A DNA stretch of 39,076 nucleotides from Candidatus Fermentibacterota bacterium (GTDB taxonomy: Bacteria > JAFGKV01), in assembly GCA_030620115.1 (NCBI GenBank), contig JAUXFG010000014.1, positions 1 to 39,076 of the forward strand. The letters are read 5' to 3'. The notes beneath the pieces were generated by a model, which made no database searches, was not told the DNA's origin, and was given only the letters and a program-made list of their open reading frames with translations. Positions 1-9,213 of the stretch are shown in pieces. Numbering within the stretch: the first letter of the stretch is position 1; every line of letters begins with the position of its first letter. The position numbers and the translations under genes were made by a program.

Positions 1-1774
1 ACCCCTAAAGATCAGGACCTGGTATCGCCGGCAAAGGTTACCGCTCGGTTGCCCCACAGAGGGATTCTGAGACCTTGAAACTGTTCCATAGCCATGAGCT
101 GGAGGGGCAGCATCCGTTTCTTGTTGAGCCTTATGATTACCTGCTTCGGGGTTATCTGAACGGATCCGGCATTGAGAAGAAACTTGTTGAATAGGGGAGG
201 AGCCGTACTGTGTGAGTATCCCGGCAGGTCCCTGGCAAACAAGCGGAAGAGATTGTGAGCGAGGATAGACATGGTGAGATCAAAATCAACCTTTATGACC
301 ACCGATGAAGAGAGCTTGTTGAGGTGAAAGAATTCGATCTGCTCCGAGATCTCCTTTTCGACAAGCCATCGTCGCGCGTAAGCATGAATGATGGATTCCA
401 GAGCCCTTTCAAAGTCATTGGTGATGATGAGTGCGGGCTTTATCCTACCATGACCGCTGAGAGCAATCTGTCGGATCTCCTTACCATAGGTTTTGAGGAC
501 GAAGCGTGAATCATTGACACGCAAGGTTCGGCCTTTTCCATCGGCTGCAGGAACGTGCACTCGTTTCCAAGCGGAACCCGGCAGGGCTTCGAGATCCTCA
601 ACGATCTTCTTTCCTCGCCGCCTGATGGTAATGAACTTCACATCGGGATCCAAGCGGGCCAGGTTCTCGTAGGTGGTGAACTTGCTGTCGAAGACGAGGT
701 AGGACAGGTTTTTGGCTCCATTGCTGCGGTAGAAATCGAGGAACTCGAGCACGACATCTGACTGGTGGTCGTGGCGGATGCAGGTATCCCCGTAGGTAAT
801 GATGCCGGAGTCAGGATCTTGCGCCAGTACCGCGAGCATGCTGGCCATGCCTTTGTGGCGGGTACCGGACCAGTTGTTTTCAAGATGGGAAGCATCTCCC
901 CAGTAAGGGATAGTGGTGAAGTCCAAGTTCGCGGTATCAGACAGCAGTCCATGTTCCTGCCAGATAGTTTGCAGCCCTTTGAGGAACGAGCGGTTCATGG
1001 ACTGCGTTACGCGGTGGGAGTAGGAGGTGAACCATGCAGCTTTGGGCAGCACGTTCAACTTCGCGAACAGGCCTAACCCACGATCCATGCACCATACGTC
1101 ATCTGCGGTATAGCGTCTGACATTGGAGAGTTTGAGGGCCACAAAGCTGAGGATAGAACACAGTCTGTCGAGGGCTGAGGTTTCAGGGAAGGAAGATTGT
1201 CCAATGAGCGTATCGATACCATAGGCATGGATATAGGGGACCAAACACAAGATGCCGAGGGCATTCTGTGAGGAGAAGGTTTCGGGATCGAACTGAAGCA
1301 TCGTTGCCTGGGGGGCTTCTAAGGTGATGGTCCCGGCAGCCTCAGCTTTGCCGGCTCTGGTGCGCCTGGGAAGGCGTGCAAAGCCGTCTTTGCTGATGAC
1401 ATTATAGACATACTTCTCCGAGCAGGAGAGGTCTTTCACATCAAGGGCGGCTTTGATGTCTGGTACTGAGAGGTACTTCTTCCTCAGGGAAATGATCTGC
1501 TCATTGAGTTCCCCGGTAGGGTCCTTGGGTTTTCTTCCAACCTTTCGCGTGATGAAGAAAGGCTCCTGGAAATCATCGTTCGCGATTCGCTGCTTGAAGT
1601 CACGAACGAGTGAATAGAATGAACTCGACGTGTAGCCAAACTCGGTCGAAGCATCTTCAGCGGAAAGACCATCGACGAAAAATGCCCTCAGCGCCTCGTA
1701 TTGCTTGTGGAGTACGTGGGTGGGAGAAGAGAAGTAGGTTTTAGGGTCCATGACGGGCTCTCAGTTAGGGTCTC
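1..1774 (-). mobile_element. Probable insertion sequence, left end outside window
   Basis: A single-gene element is inferred from the transposase. The sequence just left of the stop codon (ACCCCTAAAGA from position 1) resembles, read inward, the sequence just right of the start (ACCCTAACTGAGA on the minus strand, about 1760-1771). This could be a pair of imperfect terminal inverted repeats, but the left end is cut by the window and no target duplication can be tested. The right boundary is therefore only an estimate. Confidence 0.35.
12..1751 (-). CDS. DDE transposase, IS4-superfamily-like
   Basis: This 579-residue protein looks like an intact cut-and-paste transposase. The N-terminal part (about residues 10-75) resembles a helix-turn-helix region for binding element ends. 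A long central region follows, then an RNase H-like core. Candidate catalytic acidic residues are the Asp in PYWGD, the Asp in YLVFDSKF and the Glu in YARRWLVEKE. The last fits the Y-x2-R-x3-E signature of IS4-type transposases, although the usual downstream Lys is not at the expected spacing. The trailing NLFRLFA segment is also typical. The ATG at 1751 is preceded by a weak GAGAG and a perfect TATAAT box. No frameshift or internal stop is seen. The exact IS family cannot be fixed without a database. It is the only mobile-element gene in the window and lies downstream of mutL. Confidence 0.85.
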   Translation of the reverse strand: MDPKTYFSSPTHVLHKQYEALRAFFVDGLSAEDASTEFGYTSSSFYSLVRDFKQRIANDDFQEPFFITRKVGRKPKDPTGELNEQIISLRKKYLSVPDIKAALDVKDLSCSEKYVYNVISKDGFARLPRRTRAGKAEAAGTITLEAPQATMLQFDPETFSSQNALGILCLVPYIHAYGIDTLIGQSSFPETSALDRLCSILSFVALKLSNVRRYTADDVWCMDRGLGLFAKLNVLPKAAWFTSYSHRVTQSMNRSFLKGLQTIWQEHGLLSDTANLDFTTIPYWGDASHLENNWSGTRHKGMASMLAVLAQDPDSGIITYGDTCIRHDHQSDVVLEFLDFYRSNGAKNLSYLVFDSKFTTYENLARLDPDVKFITIRRRGKKIVEDLEALPGSAWKRVHVPAADGKGRTLRVNDSRFVLKTYGKEIRQIALSGHGRIKPALIITNDFERALESIIHAYARRWLVEKEISEQIEFFHLNKLSSSVVIKVDFDLTMSILAHNLFRLFARDLPGYSHSTAPPLFNKFLLNAGSVQITPKQVIIRLNKKRMLPLQLMAMEQFQGLRIPLWGNRAVTFAGDTRS

Positions 1775-1780
1775 ATTATA
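1775..1780 (-). promoter_or_regulatory. Possible -10 box of the transposase gene
   Basis: Read on the minus strand this is a perfect TATAAT, 23 bases upstream of the transposase ATG. No good -35 TTGACA lies 16-18 bases further upstream. If the element ends near 1774, this box is in flanking DNA, so the start would use a hybrid or chance promoter. Confidence 0.35.
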
Positions 1781-2016
1781 CAATGAAAGGCTATTCTGCC
1801 AGCCATTAAATACAGACATGCGTCAGATGTCAAGGGGAAAGATCATTGTTTTTGGGGCAAAACACATCAGCGGGGATGGTGGCTACCCATTTAGGCTAGC
1901 TGAGAGACATCTCTTGTGGTATGAAATAACCCTACTTGACCGATACAAAAACACGCATCAAGCACAGCCTGACCTGGTATAGAGATGAGCCCCCGGCAAG
2001 AATTCGTGTTGAAGAT

Positions 2017-2110
2017 GAAGCAATCTCACTGCGAGCCACCAGTCGCATGACGGAAAGGAAATCGTTTCGCACAGCCTATACTGAGCTTGCCGAAGTACTC
2101 GCGATGACTG
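2017..2110. repeat. Degenerate intergenic repeat (GAAGCAATCTC ... CTCGCGATGAC)
   Basis: The segment begins GAAGCAATCTCACTGCGAG and ends CTCGCGATGACTG. These phrases match a family of short intergenic repeats that I recognise from many bacterial genomes. Only one degenerate copy is present here, so the call rests on that recognition and on its lack of coding character. Confidence 0.4.
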
Positions 2111-2458
2111 TGCTCGTCAGGGAATCAGTAGGATGGGCGATGGCTGCATCTGGTCATGCCACACAAGGGATTTCCGTCATCATTGCGGTGGGCCACCATC
2201 GATGATCAGTACAGATTCCGAAGAAGGGCATCTCATTGAGCAGGATGAGCAGGTCATGCGAACCTGGGGCCTCGCTCGCGGCGAATCCTCGTATTGTCCC
2301 GCGTGCCTCGCCCAAGAGCCCCGACGAGGCGGGGATTTTGCCGAGAAGGCGCAGGGAGATCGATCGCCGACTGATCACTTAGATCTGGCGGGCTTTAGGG
2401 GTAGTTGTTTACCATGAAATTCCGTGGGGGTGGTGCGCAGAAGGACGTGCCACTGCCT

Positions 2459-2492
2459 GTCATTCTGAGGGAGCAAAGCGACCGAAGAATCT
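2459..2492 (+). repeat. 34-base dispersed repeat, copy 1
   Basis: It starts GTCATTCTGAG and ends CGAAGAATCT. The same 34-base framework occurs at 20397-20430 (reverse), 20463-20496 and 22999-23032. The ends are conserved and the middle 12-14 bases vary. It lies just beyond the stop codon of mutL. Confidence 0.75.
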
Positions 2493-2534
2493 GGGTGGAG
2501 GGAGGGGAAGGAATGCAAAATGCGAAATCTCGGG

Positions 2535-4295
2535 TCAAGTCCTCTTGAAGCGGCGTTGGAGTTCTTGGGGAGTGATTTGAATGAAGGTTGGGCGGCCGTG
2601 GGGACAGGAGTGGGGCAGGTCGGTGGCAAGCAATCGATCGATGAGGCCACGCATCTGCTCGGGCTTCAACTCCTCGCCTGCACGAATTGCCGAATGACAT
2701 GCGATGGAGCTCGCCACACGGTGATGGCGTGGGGCCATGGATCCGGAATCTTCGCCCAGGCCCGCAATGATCCGTCGCATCAGTTCTTCATCCGCTCCCT
2801 CCACCATGTCCGCGGGGACCGCTTCAACGATGTAGGTGGTCTCCCCGAAACGCCGAAGCTCGAAGCCCACCCGTCTCATCTCTTCCTCAAACTCCTCGGC
2901 TAATGCGGCTTCTCGTGCGCTTAGTTCCACGGTTAGCGGAAAGAGCAACTGCTGCGCCATGGCCCGCGCGCCGGAAAGGCGTCGCAGGGTCTCTTCGTAC
3001 AACACACGCTCGTGGCACGCATGCTGATCGAAGATGATGACCGAATCGCCCAAGGGGGCAACGATATAGGTTCTCGCGATCTGCAAGAGAGGGACATCAC
3101 CGGGCCTAAGCTCGAGTTTCTTGCGCCCTTCATCTCCCTCCGTCAGGCCCCGTTTCTCCCCTGCCCTGACCGGGGGGAACTCCCATGTCAACTGTTCTTC
3201 CCGCACCTCGCCGTGCTGTGCCGCTTTCGTAGTGAGGGGGGAGACTCCGGGATGCAACACCACACGACCCGACCCCGGCGCCAGTTCCTCTGCCAGCTCT
3301 TCGCCGGCCGTGGTTGCGGCCTGGCGGAGCGTGGTGATCAGCGCGCTCCGGATCCTGCCTGGATCTCGGAATCGAACCTCTCTCTTCGAGGGGTGTACGT
3401 TGACGTCAACGGTCCCCGGGTCAATGGTGACCAGGAGGTAGGCTTGAATCCGTGCGCCGGGAGCTACTGCACCCTGGAATGATCCCGCCAAGGCCGCACG
3501 AATCGCCGGCGACTCGGCGGGCCGCCCATTGATGGAGATGACTTGTTGCCTCCGCCCCGGTTTTGCCTCGCCGGGTGGCTGTACCCACCCCTCGATCTCA
3601 ATGCCTGGGAGAAAAGCCCGCACGGGGAGCAACCCATCCACGCGTTCGGCGCCAAGAAGCTGGGAAAGGCGAGCCTTCAGCCCCGAGGCGGGTGGAAGGG
3701 TCCATACCTTCCGCTTGTCCACCGTGAGGGTAATCCCAATGCCGGGGCGAGCCACGGCAAGTCGAAAAAGCGTGTCCACCAAAACACGCGTCTCGGTCTC
3801 ACGGCTTCGCAGATAACCCTTTCTGACCGGAACATTGTAGAACAAGTGCCGAACCGCCACCGTGGCGCCGGGAACGCGAGCCAGATCCTCAACCAGCTCC
3901 ATCTTCCCCCCCGAAAAAAGAATCCTTGTTCCCACATCAGAGCCTTGTGCGCAGGTCTTCAGCTCCACACGGGAGACCGCGGCAATACTGGCAAGGGCCT
4001 CTCCCCTGAAGCCGAGGCTGCTCACGGAGAACAGGTCTCGTGCGGATTCAATCTTACTCGTGGCGTGACGCTCGAAACAGATCAGGGCATCCTCCCTGGA
4101 CATGCCGATGCCATCATCACTCACGCGAATCAAACGAACTCCACCCGCCTCGACATGCACATCGATAGTACGGGCGCCGGCATCCATGGCATTTTCCACG
4201 AGTTCCTTGACCACGGAAGCCGGGCGCTCCACCACCTCACCCGCGGCAATCTGATTCACCACAAGATCATCGAGCACCTTAATCCGGGCATGCAT
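2535..4295 (-). CDS. mutL: DNA mismatch repair protein MutL (endonuclease type)
   Basis: MutL is recruited by mismatch-bound MutS and starts strand removal. The N-terminal GHKL ATPase motifs are all visible: ELVENAMDAGA (31-41), SDDGIGM (59-65), ATSKI (78-82) and GFRGEAL (95-101). The C-terminal dimerisation domain carries the nicking-endonuclease metal motif DQHACHERVLYE (423-434, fitting DQHAx2Ex4E), ACHSAIRAG (532-540) and SCPHGRP (563-569). It therefore belongs to the MutL class that nicks DNA itself, as in organisms without MutH. At 586 residues its length is normal. The start lies 3 bases after the mutS stop with an AGAAAGAAG Shine-Dalgarno-like stretch, so the two genes are translationally linked. 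No damage is seen. Confidence 0.97.
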   Translation of the reverse strand: MHARIKVLDDLVVNQIAAGEVVERPASVVKELVENAMDAGARTIDVHVEAGGVRLIRVSDDGIGMSREDALICFERHATSKIESARDLFSVSSLGFRGEALASIAAVSRVELKTCAQGSDVGTRILFSGGKMELVEDLARVPGATVAVRHLFYNVPVRKGYLRSRETETRVLVDTLFRLAVARPGIGITLTVDKRKVWTLPPASGLKARLSQLLGAERVDGLLPVRAFLPGIEIEGWVQPPGEAKPGRRQQVISINGRPAESPAIRAALAGSFQGAVAPGARIQAYLLVTIDPGTVDVNVHPSKREVRFRDPGRIRSALITTLRQAATTAGEELAEELAPGSGRVVLHPGVSPLTTKAAQHGEVREEQLTWEFPPVRAGEKRGLTEGDEGRKKLELRPGDVPLLQIARTYIVAPLGDSVIIFDQHACHERVLYEETLRRLSGARAMAQQLLFPLTVELSAREAALAEEFEEEMRRVGFELRRFGETTYIVEAVPADMVEGADEELMRRIIAGLGEDSGSMAPRHHRVASSIACHSAIRAGEELKPEQMRGLIDRLLATDLPHSCPHGRPTFIQITPQELQRRFKRT

Positions 4296-4298
4296 GGA

Positions 4299-6935
4299 TT
4301 AGCTTCTTTCTCGTTTCGACAAACGCTTGAGTTCATGGAGCACATTCATTGCCTGCAAGGGAGTCATCTGTTCCACCACCAATGCATCAAGCTTCTCCTT
4401 TACGGGATCTCCAGGCGCGCCGAAGAGTTCGAGCTGAGCCGCTTCCCGGACGCTCGGTCGTTTCCGAGCCTCGATGGCGGGAATCCCGTGACCCTCGAGT
4501 TCTTCCAGAATTTCAGCCGCCCGCGCAAGTACGTCTTCAGGCAACGAAGCCAAGCGTGCAACTTCTATCCCATACGAGCTGTTCGCGGCGCCAGGTCGGA
4601 TCCTATGAAGGAATAAGACCCGGGAGCCCTCTCTCTTCACCGCGACATTGTAGTTCTTGATACGGGGAAACATTTTCTCAAGTACCGTCAACTCATGATA
4701 GTGCGTCGCGAAAAGCGTCCAGGGATGCTCCCGGGGGCCTTCGTGGAGCTTCTCCGCCACCGCCCATGCAATGGAGAGGCCATCGTATGTGCTGGTACCC
4801 CGCCCAATCTCATCGAGAAGCACAAGGCTGCGCGTGGTGGCATGATGCAGAATATTGGCCGTCTCTATCATTTCCACAAGGAAGGTACTCTGCCCACGGG
4901 CCAACCGATCGCTGGCCCCAACCCTGGTAAACACGCGGTCCACAAGGCCGATCTCCGCCGCGTGCGCCGGGACGAATGATCCCATCTGCGCCAAGAGCAC
5001 CAGGAGACCCGCCTGTCGAAGATAGGTGGACTTGCCCGCCATGTTGGGGCCGGTCAGAAGAATAATCTGCTGGCTCTCACTGTCTAGCAGGAGGTCATTG
5101 GGAACAAATGGCTCAGGGCTGAGCGCCTCCACCACCGGGTGCCTGCCTTGTATGATCGCCAACCTCGAAGAGCGATCTACCGTTGGTCGGCAATAATTCC
5201 GTTCGTGGGCGACCTGGGCCAACGAAACACTCACATCCAACCGGGCCATTGCGCCCGCCACACAGAGGATGATCTCCAATCGTTCTTCCAACCAGGAGGT
5301 GAGTCTCTTGAAAAGCTCGCTCTCCCGCTGCAAAGCTCTCTCCTCGGCCCCCAGGATCTGGGATTCCTTCTCCTTGAGTTCCGCGGTAAAGAATCGCTCC
5401 GCGTTGGTGAGCGTCTGCTTTCGAATGTAGTCCTCCGGCACTTTGGCCAGATGAGGCTTCGTGACCTCGAGATAGTATCCAAAAACCCTATTGTAGCCTA
5501 CTTTGAGATTCGGTATGCCGGTTCTCTCGCGCTCCTGTTGTTGAAGGGACGCAAGCCAGCTTTTGCCTTCTTTCGCCGCGGATCGCATCCGGTCGAGTTC
5601 CTCATCATGCCCCCTCCTGATATACCCGCCGGGACGCAACGTAACTGGTGGCTGATCGGCGATTGTCTCCCGTATACGGTGGACTATGAGTTGTTCATCC
5701 ACCAGATCGGCATGGACATCTTGGAGAAACTTCGCCCCAAAAAGCTCCAAGACCGGCTTGATACGCGAAATCCCCTCAAGAGACGCGGCCAATGACAAGA
5801 GATCCCTGGGGCCGATGGCGCCGCAGCCCACCCTGCCGGCCAGCCGCTCGATATCCCCCATTCTCGACAGCTCATCCCTGATCGCGGCCCGATCGATCTC
5901 CGCTCTCTTGAGCTCCTCCACCGCATCAAGCCGCTCGTCAATTGGGCCTACCGCAACCAGTGGTTCAAGAATCCATCTCCTCAAGAGTCTGCTGCCCATG
6001 CGGGTACCGCATCTGTTGAGTATGGAAATAAGCGTGGCTTCCTTATCCTCAGGATCCATGGGCTCCACGAGCTCCAGATTTCGTCGAGTGTGCCGATCGA
6101 GGTGCATAAACTCCGAGACGCGATAGACTCTCAGACTTCGGATATGACTCAGCTCGGATTTCTGTGTCTCCTGGAGATAATGCAACACGGCCCCCGCGGC
6201 GCCTATCGCGGATCCCATCCCGTGGAGACCGAATCCGTCCAGAGTCACCGCACCGAAATGTCTCTGCAGTGTTTCTTCACCAATCTCCTGTTCGAAGAGC
6301 CATGCATCTCGACCCTCAACAGCGGTCCCCATAAGATTGCCCATTTTGGCCAGGGATTCCTCTCTCTCCATCACCCAATGTGGCGCCAAAAGCTCCGCGG
6401 GCGCCAGGCGCTCGATCTCCTCTGAGACCTGATGAGATTCGAGCTCCGTGGCCCTGAACTCGCCGGTGGAGAGATCGACCACGGCAAGACCCCAGATCGA
6501 GCTCCCCGGATTGAGAGCCGCGAGGTAATTGGGCCGGTTTGCTTCCAGGAGTCGCTCACTGAGCATGGTACCTGGAGTGACCACCCGTACCACATCCCGC
6601 CGCACGATTCCCTTTGCCTTTGCCGGGTCTTCGAGCTGTTCACAGATCGCCACCTTGAAGCCCGCAGCCACCAATCGATCAATGTACGGTTCCACGCTAT
6701 GGAACGGGATCCCCGCCAGAGGAATCGGGCTCCCGGCCTCTTTGCCCCTGGAGGTGAGGGCGATCCCCAATGTCCGGGCAGTCTTCACCGCATCTTCACC
6801 AAAAGTCTCATAGAAATCGCCCAATCGAAAGAGCAAGAGCGTTCCCGGATACCGATTCTTGATGGCCCAGTACTGCCGCATCATGGGCGTCGTAGCCTGG
6901 GAGGAGTCTATTGGTTTAGAGGGTGAAGCGCTCAT
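4299..6935 (-). CDS. mutS: DNA mismatch repair protein MutS
   Basis: MutS recognises base mismatches and small loops and signals to MutL with ATP. With the start at 6935 it has 878 residues. The mismatch-reading motif GDFYE is at 39-43 (Phe41 and Glu43). The connector, lever and clamp regions follow. The ATPase domain has the Walker A motif GPNMAGKS (629-636), the signature loop LDEIGRGTSTYDG with Walker B (about 707-719), and FATHYHE (742-748). The open frame extends to an ATG at 7025, but I prefer 6935: the resulting MSASPSKPID... leader puts the conserved PMMRQY segment at the same place as in E. coli MutS, and the upstream 30 residues look like untranslated leader. It is followed at once by mutL. 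Confidence 0.97.
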   Translation of the reverse strand: MSASPSKPIDSSQATTPMMRQYWAIKNRYPGTLLLFRLGDFYETFGEDAVKTARTLGIALTSRGKEAGSPIPLAGIPFHSVEPYIDRLVAAGFKVAICEQLEDPAKAKGIVRRDVVRVVTPGTMLSERLLEANRPNYLAALNPGSSIWGLAVVDLSTGEFRATELESHQVSEEIERLAPAELLAPHWVMEREESLAKMGNLMGTAVEGRDAWLFEQEIGEETLQRHFGAVTLDGFGLHGMGSAIGAAGAVLHYLQETQKSELSHIRSLRVYRVSEFMHLDRHTRRNLELVEPMDPEDKEATLISILNRCGTRMGSRLLRRWILEPLVAVGPIDERLDAVEELKRAEIDRAAIRDELSRMGDIERLAGRVGCGAIGPRDLLSLAASLEGISRIKPVLELFGAKFLQDVHADLVDEQLIVHRIRETIADQPPVTLRPGGYIRRGHDEELDRMRSAAKEGKSWLASLQQQERERTGIPNLKVGYNRVFGYYLEVTKPHLAKVPEDYIRKQTLTNAERFFTAELKEKESQILGAEERALQRESELFKRLTSWLEERLEIILCVAGAMARLDVSVSLAQVAHERNYCRPTVDRSSRLAIIQGRHPVVEALSPEPFVPNDLLLDSESQQIILLTGPNMAGKSTYLRQAGLLVLLAQMGSFVPAHAAEIGLVDRVFTRVGASDRLARGQSTFLVEMIETANILHHATTRSLVLLDEIGRGTSTYDGLSIAWAVAEKLHEGPREHPWTLFATHYHELTVLEKMFPRIKNYNVAVKREGSRVLFLHRIRPGAANSSYGIEVARLASLPEDVLARAAEILEELEGHGIPAIEARKRPSVREAAQLELFGAPGDPVKEKLDALVVEQMTPLQAMNVLHELKRLSKRERS

Positions 6936-7048
6936 GGCGAGCAAGACCCCTACGTGAGCAAAGTGGACCCCGCCGGAGGCGGAGTTGTTGGTTTGCAGAC
7001 TTGCCAGGAGCTTGACATCGAACATCGAAGGAAGAGTCGCACCTCTTG

Positions 7049-8053
7049 CTAGTGCTCCGAGCTTGGTCCGAGTACGAGGATCCCCGTTATCCCCAGTGAG
7101 GTTACCAGACGTTCCTTGGCCGATTCAGCGGTACGTAAAGTGGAAAACGGCCCCACGAGAACTGCAAAAAGGGGCCCTGATGGAGCCTCGATCTCACGGA
7201 CGGTCACCTCCAGACCATACTGTTCAATCTTGTGGTGCAGGTCGATCGCCTTTGTCGATCCCGTGAACGAACCCAGGTGAAGCATGTACTGCTCTCCGGT
7301 CCTTGGTTCATTTTCAATGGATTTCTCATGTGCAGGCTCCTGAAATCGGGTCTCGAGACATTCCTGTGCATACGCAGCCTCCGGGGTTCCTGGATAGGAA
7401 TCCGCCAACAAACGCCACGTGTCGGAGGCCGCCTTTGTCTCCCCCTGTTCTTCATACGCCAACGCCAGATCGTATAGTACCAGTGGGAGAAGATCGTCGG
7501 AACGGGATCGCCTGACAAATCGTGTGGCCTTCTCAATGGCCACCGACGTCTCGCCCACGCCGCGCAGGCTGCAGATGAGAAGTTCAGCTGCCATGTCGTG
7601 AGAATAGGAATCTATCTGCGATGCTGATTGTGGGGACAGGGCCGTCCGGAGCAGCTCCATGGCTTCAGAGGTTTCTCCCTCGGCCAGTAAGGTCAAGGCA
7701 AACCAATACAAAAACCGGGCATCGGTGGTGATGTGGGGATCGTCCGCCAACCAAGCTTCCCAACCGCCCCGTGCCTCCTGCGTTCTCCCTAATGAGTACA
7801 GACCTTTCAGCCATTGAAAGCGAGCCAAGGCCCCAAGGGAATCATGCGGAAGCGCCGTGGCCACGCGAAAGTAGGCCGACATACTCTCTTCGGCATCGCG
7901 GGAGGACGTCGCCTGGGCCCACCACTGCGGTGGCGTCCGGGCATCGACCCCCTCATTCCCCTCATCAGCTTCGCCAGCATGGAATCCAAGACCGAGAAAC
8001 AAGAGAGCAACAAGGAAAATGCCACGGGAAAACAAGACGGGGCTCACCCTCAC
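7049..8053 (-). CDS. SPOR-domain envelope protein with TPR-like region
   Basis: With the GTG start chosen here the protein has 334 residues. A signal peptide or N-terminal anchor (VLFSRGIFLVALLFLGLGF) is followed by a helical repeat region resembling tetratricopeptide repeats. The C-terminal 80 residues form a SPOR domain (QYMLHLGSFTGSTKA ... FAVLVGPFSTLRTAESA). SPOR domains bind septal peptidoglycan lacking stem peptides, so a periplasmic division or envelope role is inferred. The GTG overlaps the lapB stop in a GTGA arrangement. An ATG at 8086 in the same frame would give a longer start inside lapB, but neither start has a strong ribosome binding site. It sits between lapB and mutS in the same operon. 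Confidence 0.85.
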   Translation of the reverse strand: MRVSPVLFSRGIFLVALLFLGLGFHAGEADEGNEGVDARTPPQWWAQATSSRDAEESMSAYFRVATALPHDSLGALARFQWLKGLYSLGRTQEARGGWEAWLADDPHITTDARFLYWFALTLLAEGETSEAMELLRTALSPQSASQIDSYSHDMAAELLICSLRGVGETSVAIEKATRFVRRSRSDDLLPLVLYDLALAYEEQGETKAASDTWRLLADSYPGTPEAAYAQECLETRFQEPAHEKSIENEPRTGEQYMLHLGSFTGSTKAIDLHHKIEQYGLEVTVREIEAPSGPLFAVLVGPFSTLRTAESAKERLVTSLGITGILVLGPSSEH

Positions 8054-9213
8054 TTTCTGATAGCAAATGCAGCCGCTGTGCCGCATTCAGGACAATGCCA
8101 CCGGTACTCCGCAGACACCCACCCGCATCCAGGACAGACAAAACCAGCTCGATGCTTCTTTACCAACCGGACAATTTCGCGGGCCTCTGAAGCAGCCTCA
8201 ACACAGCGCTCCAGCTCATCAAGGTACTGCGCCGTCGCCGCTCGGGCGTGAATCGATTCAGGATCCGATTCCGCCGCCTGCCGGCATCTCTCCAATGCGC
8301 CATCGAGATCCCCCTTGCGTTCCTCATGTCGCGCCAACCGGAGCAGTGCCGCAGGGTCTCCCGGTCTCTTCTCGAGAACCGCACTATAGACTTCTGCGAT
8401 TTTCCCGTATTCCCCCGCGTCGTACAAGGCTTTCTCGATCTTTTCATAAACAGCGGGAGCAAACTCAGATGCACCTTCCGCAAGACTCCGCCATTCGCTC
8501 ACCGCCTTGTCTACCTGCCCCTCCTGCATAGCCATATCCGCCAAGACAAGCCGCGCGGGTGCACAGGCCGGATCGGCTGACAGCGCTCTCTTCAGTTCAC
8601 CCCTGGCCTTTCTCTTGTTTCCCGCACTCCGTGCATGCTCGGCAATGAGAACCCGGAGAATCGCCTCTTGGGGACCTATGGTTTTTCCAGTGAGTTTAGC
8701 TAGTCTCTCCGTGATCTCGATAGCCTGCTCCCAGCGACCTGCTTTCTCGAGAGCCTTCAGGAACTGGCGAAGCAACATCTCATCTGAGTGAACATGGGAG
8801 AACTCCTCGTTCAGCATACCCGCGGCAAGCTCGGGGCTGCCTGCGTCAATGTAGTCTTTGGCCAACGAGATGAGCACGTCCCGTATGAACGAGTCTGTGA
8901 GTGCCGGAATGGCCAGCATGGCCTTGTGTACCTTTGCAGCCTGGACCGGCGCACCCCGCTCCCGCAGAAGATCACCCAATCGAAGCCGAGCCTCCAGCCG
9001 ATACGGCCCCTTTTCCGCGGCTTCCCGGAACGCTTTGGCCGCTGCCACCTGTCTCCCCTCCAGCAGCAGATGGAGCCCTGCCACATACGGTATATGCCTT
9101 TTCTGGTCCGTCTTGTCCCGGCGCCGGGCGCCCTGGTAGAGGAGCAGAAGCCCGGCAAGCACGGCCGCGACGACCAAGAAAATCAGAGCCCACTGTGTAC
9201 CATCAAGATCCAT
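8050..9213 (-). CDS. lapB: LapB (YciM)-like TPR protein, LPS assembly regulator
   Basis: This 387-residue protein has one N-terminal membrane helix (about 8-27), nearly continuous TPR repeats, and a C-terminal rubredoxin-like metal knuckle with two CxxC pairs (CPGCG and CPECG). That is the layout of LapB/YciM. In E. coli LapB directs FtsH to degrade LpxC and so limits LPS synthesis. The neighbouring LapA supports the same assignment. An AAGGAG site lies 8 bases before the ATG. It overlaps lapA by 11 bases and the SPOR gene by 4 bases. The regulatory role here is inferred from the family; LpxC and FtsH genes are not in the window. Confidence 0.9.
   Translation of the reverse strand: MDLDGTQWALIFLVVAAVLAGLLLLYQGARRRDKTDQKRHIPYVAGLHLLLEGRQVAAAKAFREAAEKGPYRLEARLRLGDLLRERGAPVQAAKVHKAMLAIPALTDSFIRDVLISLAKDYIDAGSPELAAGMLNEEFSHVHSDEMLLRQFLKALEKAGRWEQAIEITERLAKLTGKTIGPQEAILRVLIAEHARSAGNKRKARGELKRALSADPACAPARLVLADMAMQEGQVDKAVSEWRSLAEGASEFAPAVYEKIEKALYDAGEYGKIAEVYSAVLEKRPGDPAALLRLARHEERKGDLDGALERCRQAAESDPESIHARAATAQYLDELERCVEAASEAREIVRLVKKHRAGFVCPGCGWVSAEYRWHCPECGTAAAFAIRK

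Larger units (their letters stand above)
1781..2534. other. Gene-free spacer between transposase and mutL
   Basis: No convincing gene is seen. The short open frames here translate parts of dispersed repeats (for example EAISLRA and LAMTV phrases). The spacer holds a degenerate repeat at 2017-2110, a GC-rich inverted repeat CCCCG-ACGAGG-CGGGG at 2319-2334, and one copy of a 34-base dispersed repeat at 2459-2492. No clear terminator for mutL was found. Confidence 0.6.

Noticed and set aside
1936-2205. Small plus-strand open frame in the spacer after the transposase
   Set aside because: Its peptide contains EAISLRA and LAMTV phrases that come from translating a dispersed DNA repeat; no ribosome site.
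2319-2340. Terminator for mutL or for the transposase unit
   Set aside because: The CCCCG/CGGGG stem is short, and the base tract after it is ATTTTG on the plus strand and CTCTTGG on the minus strand, so neither fits well.
3543-4616. Long open frame (357 codons) on the plus strand across the mutL-mutS junction
   Set aside because: It is antisense to two certain genes, has no recognisable domain, and its composition is that expected from a high-GC complementary strand.
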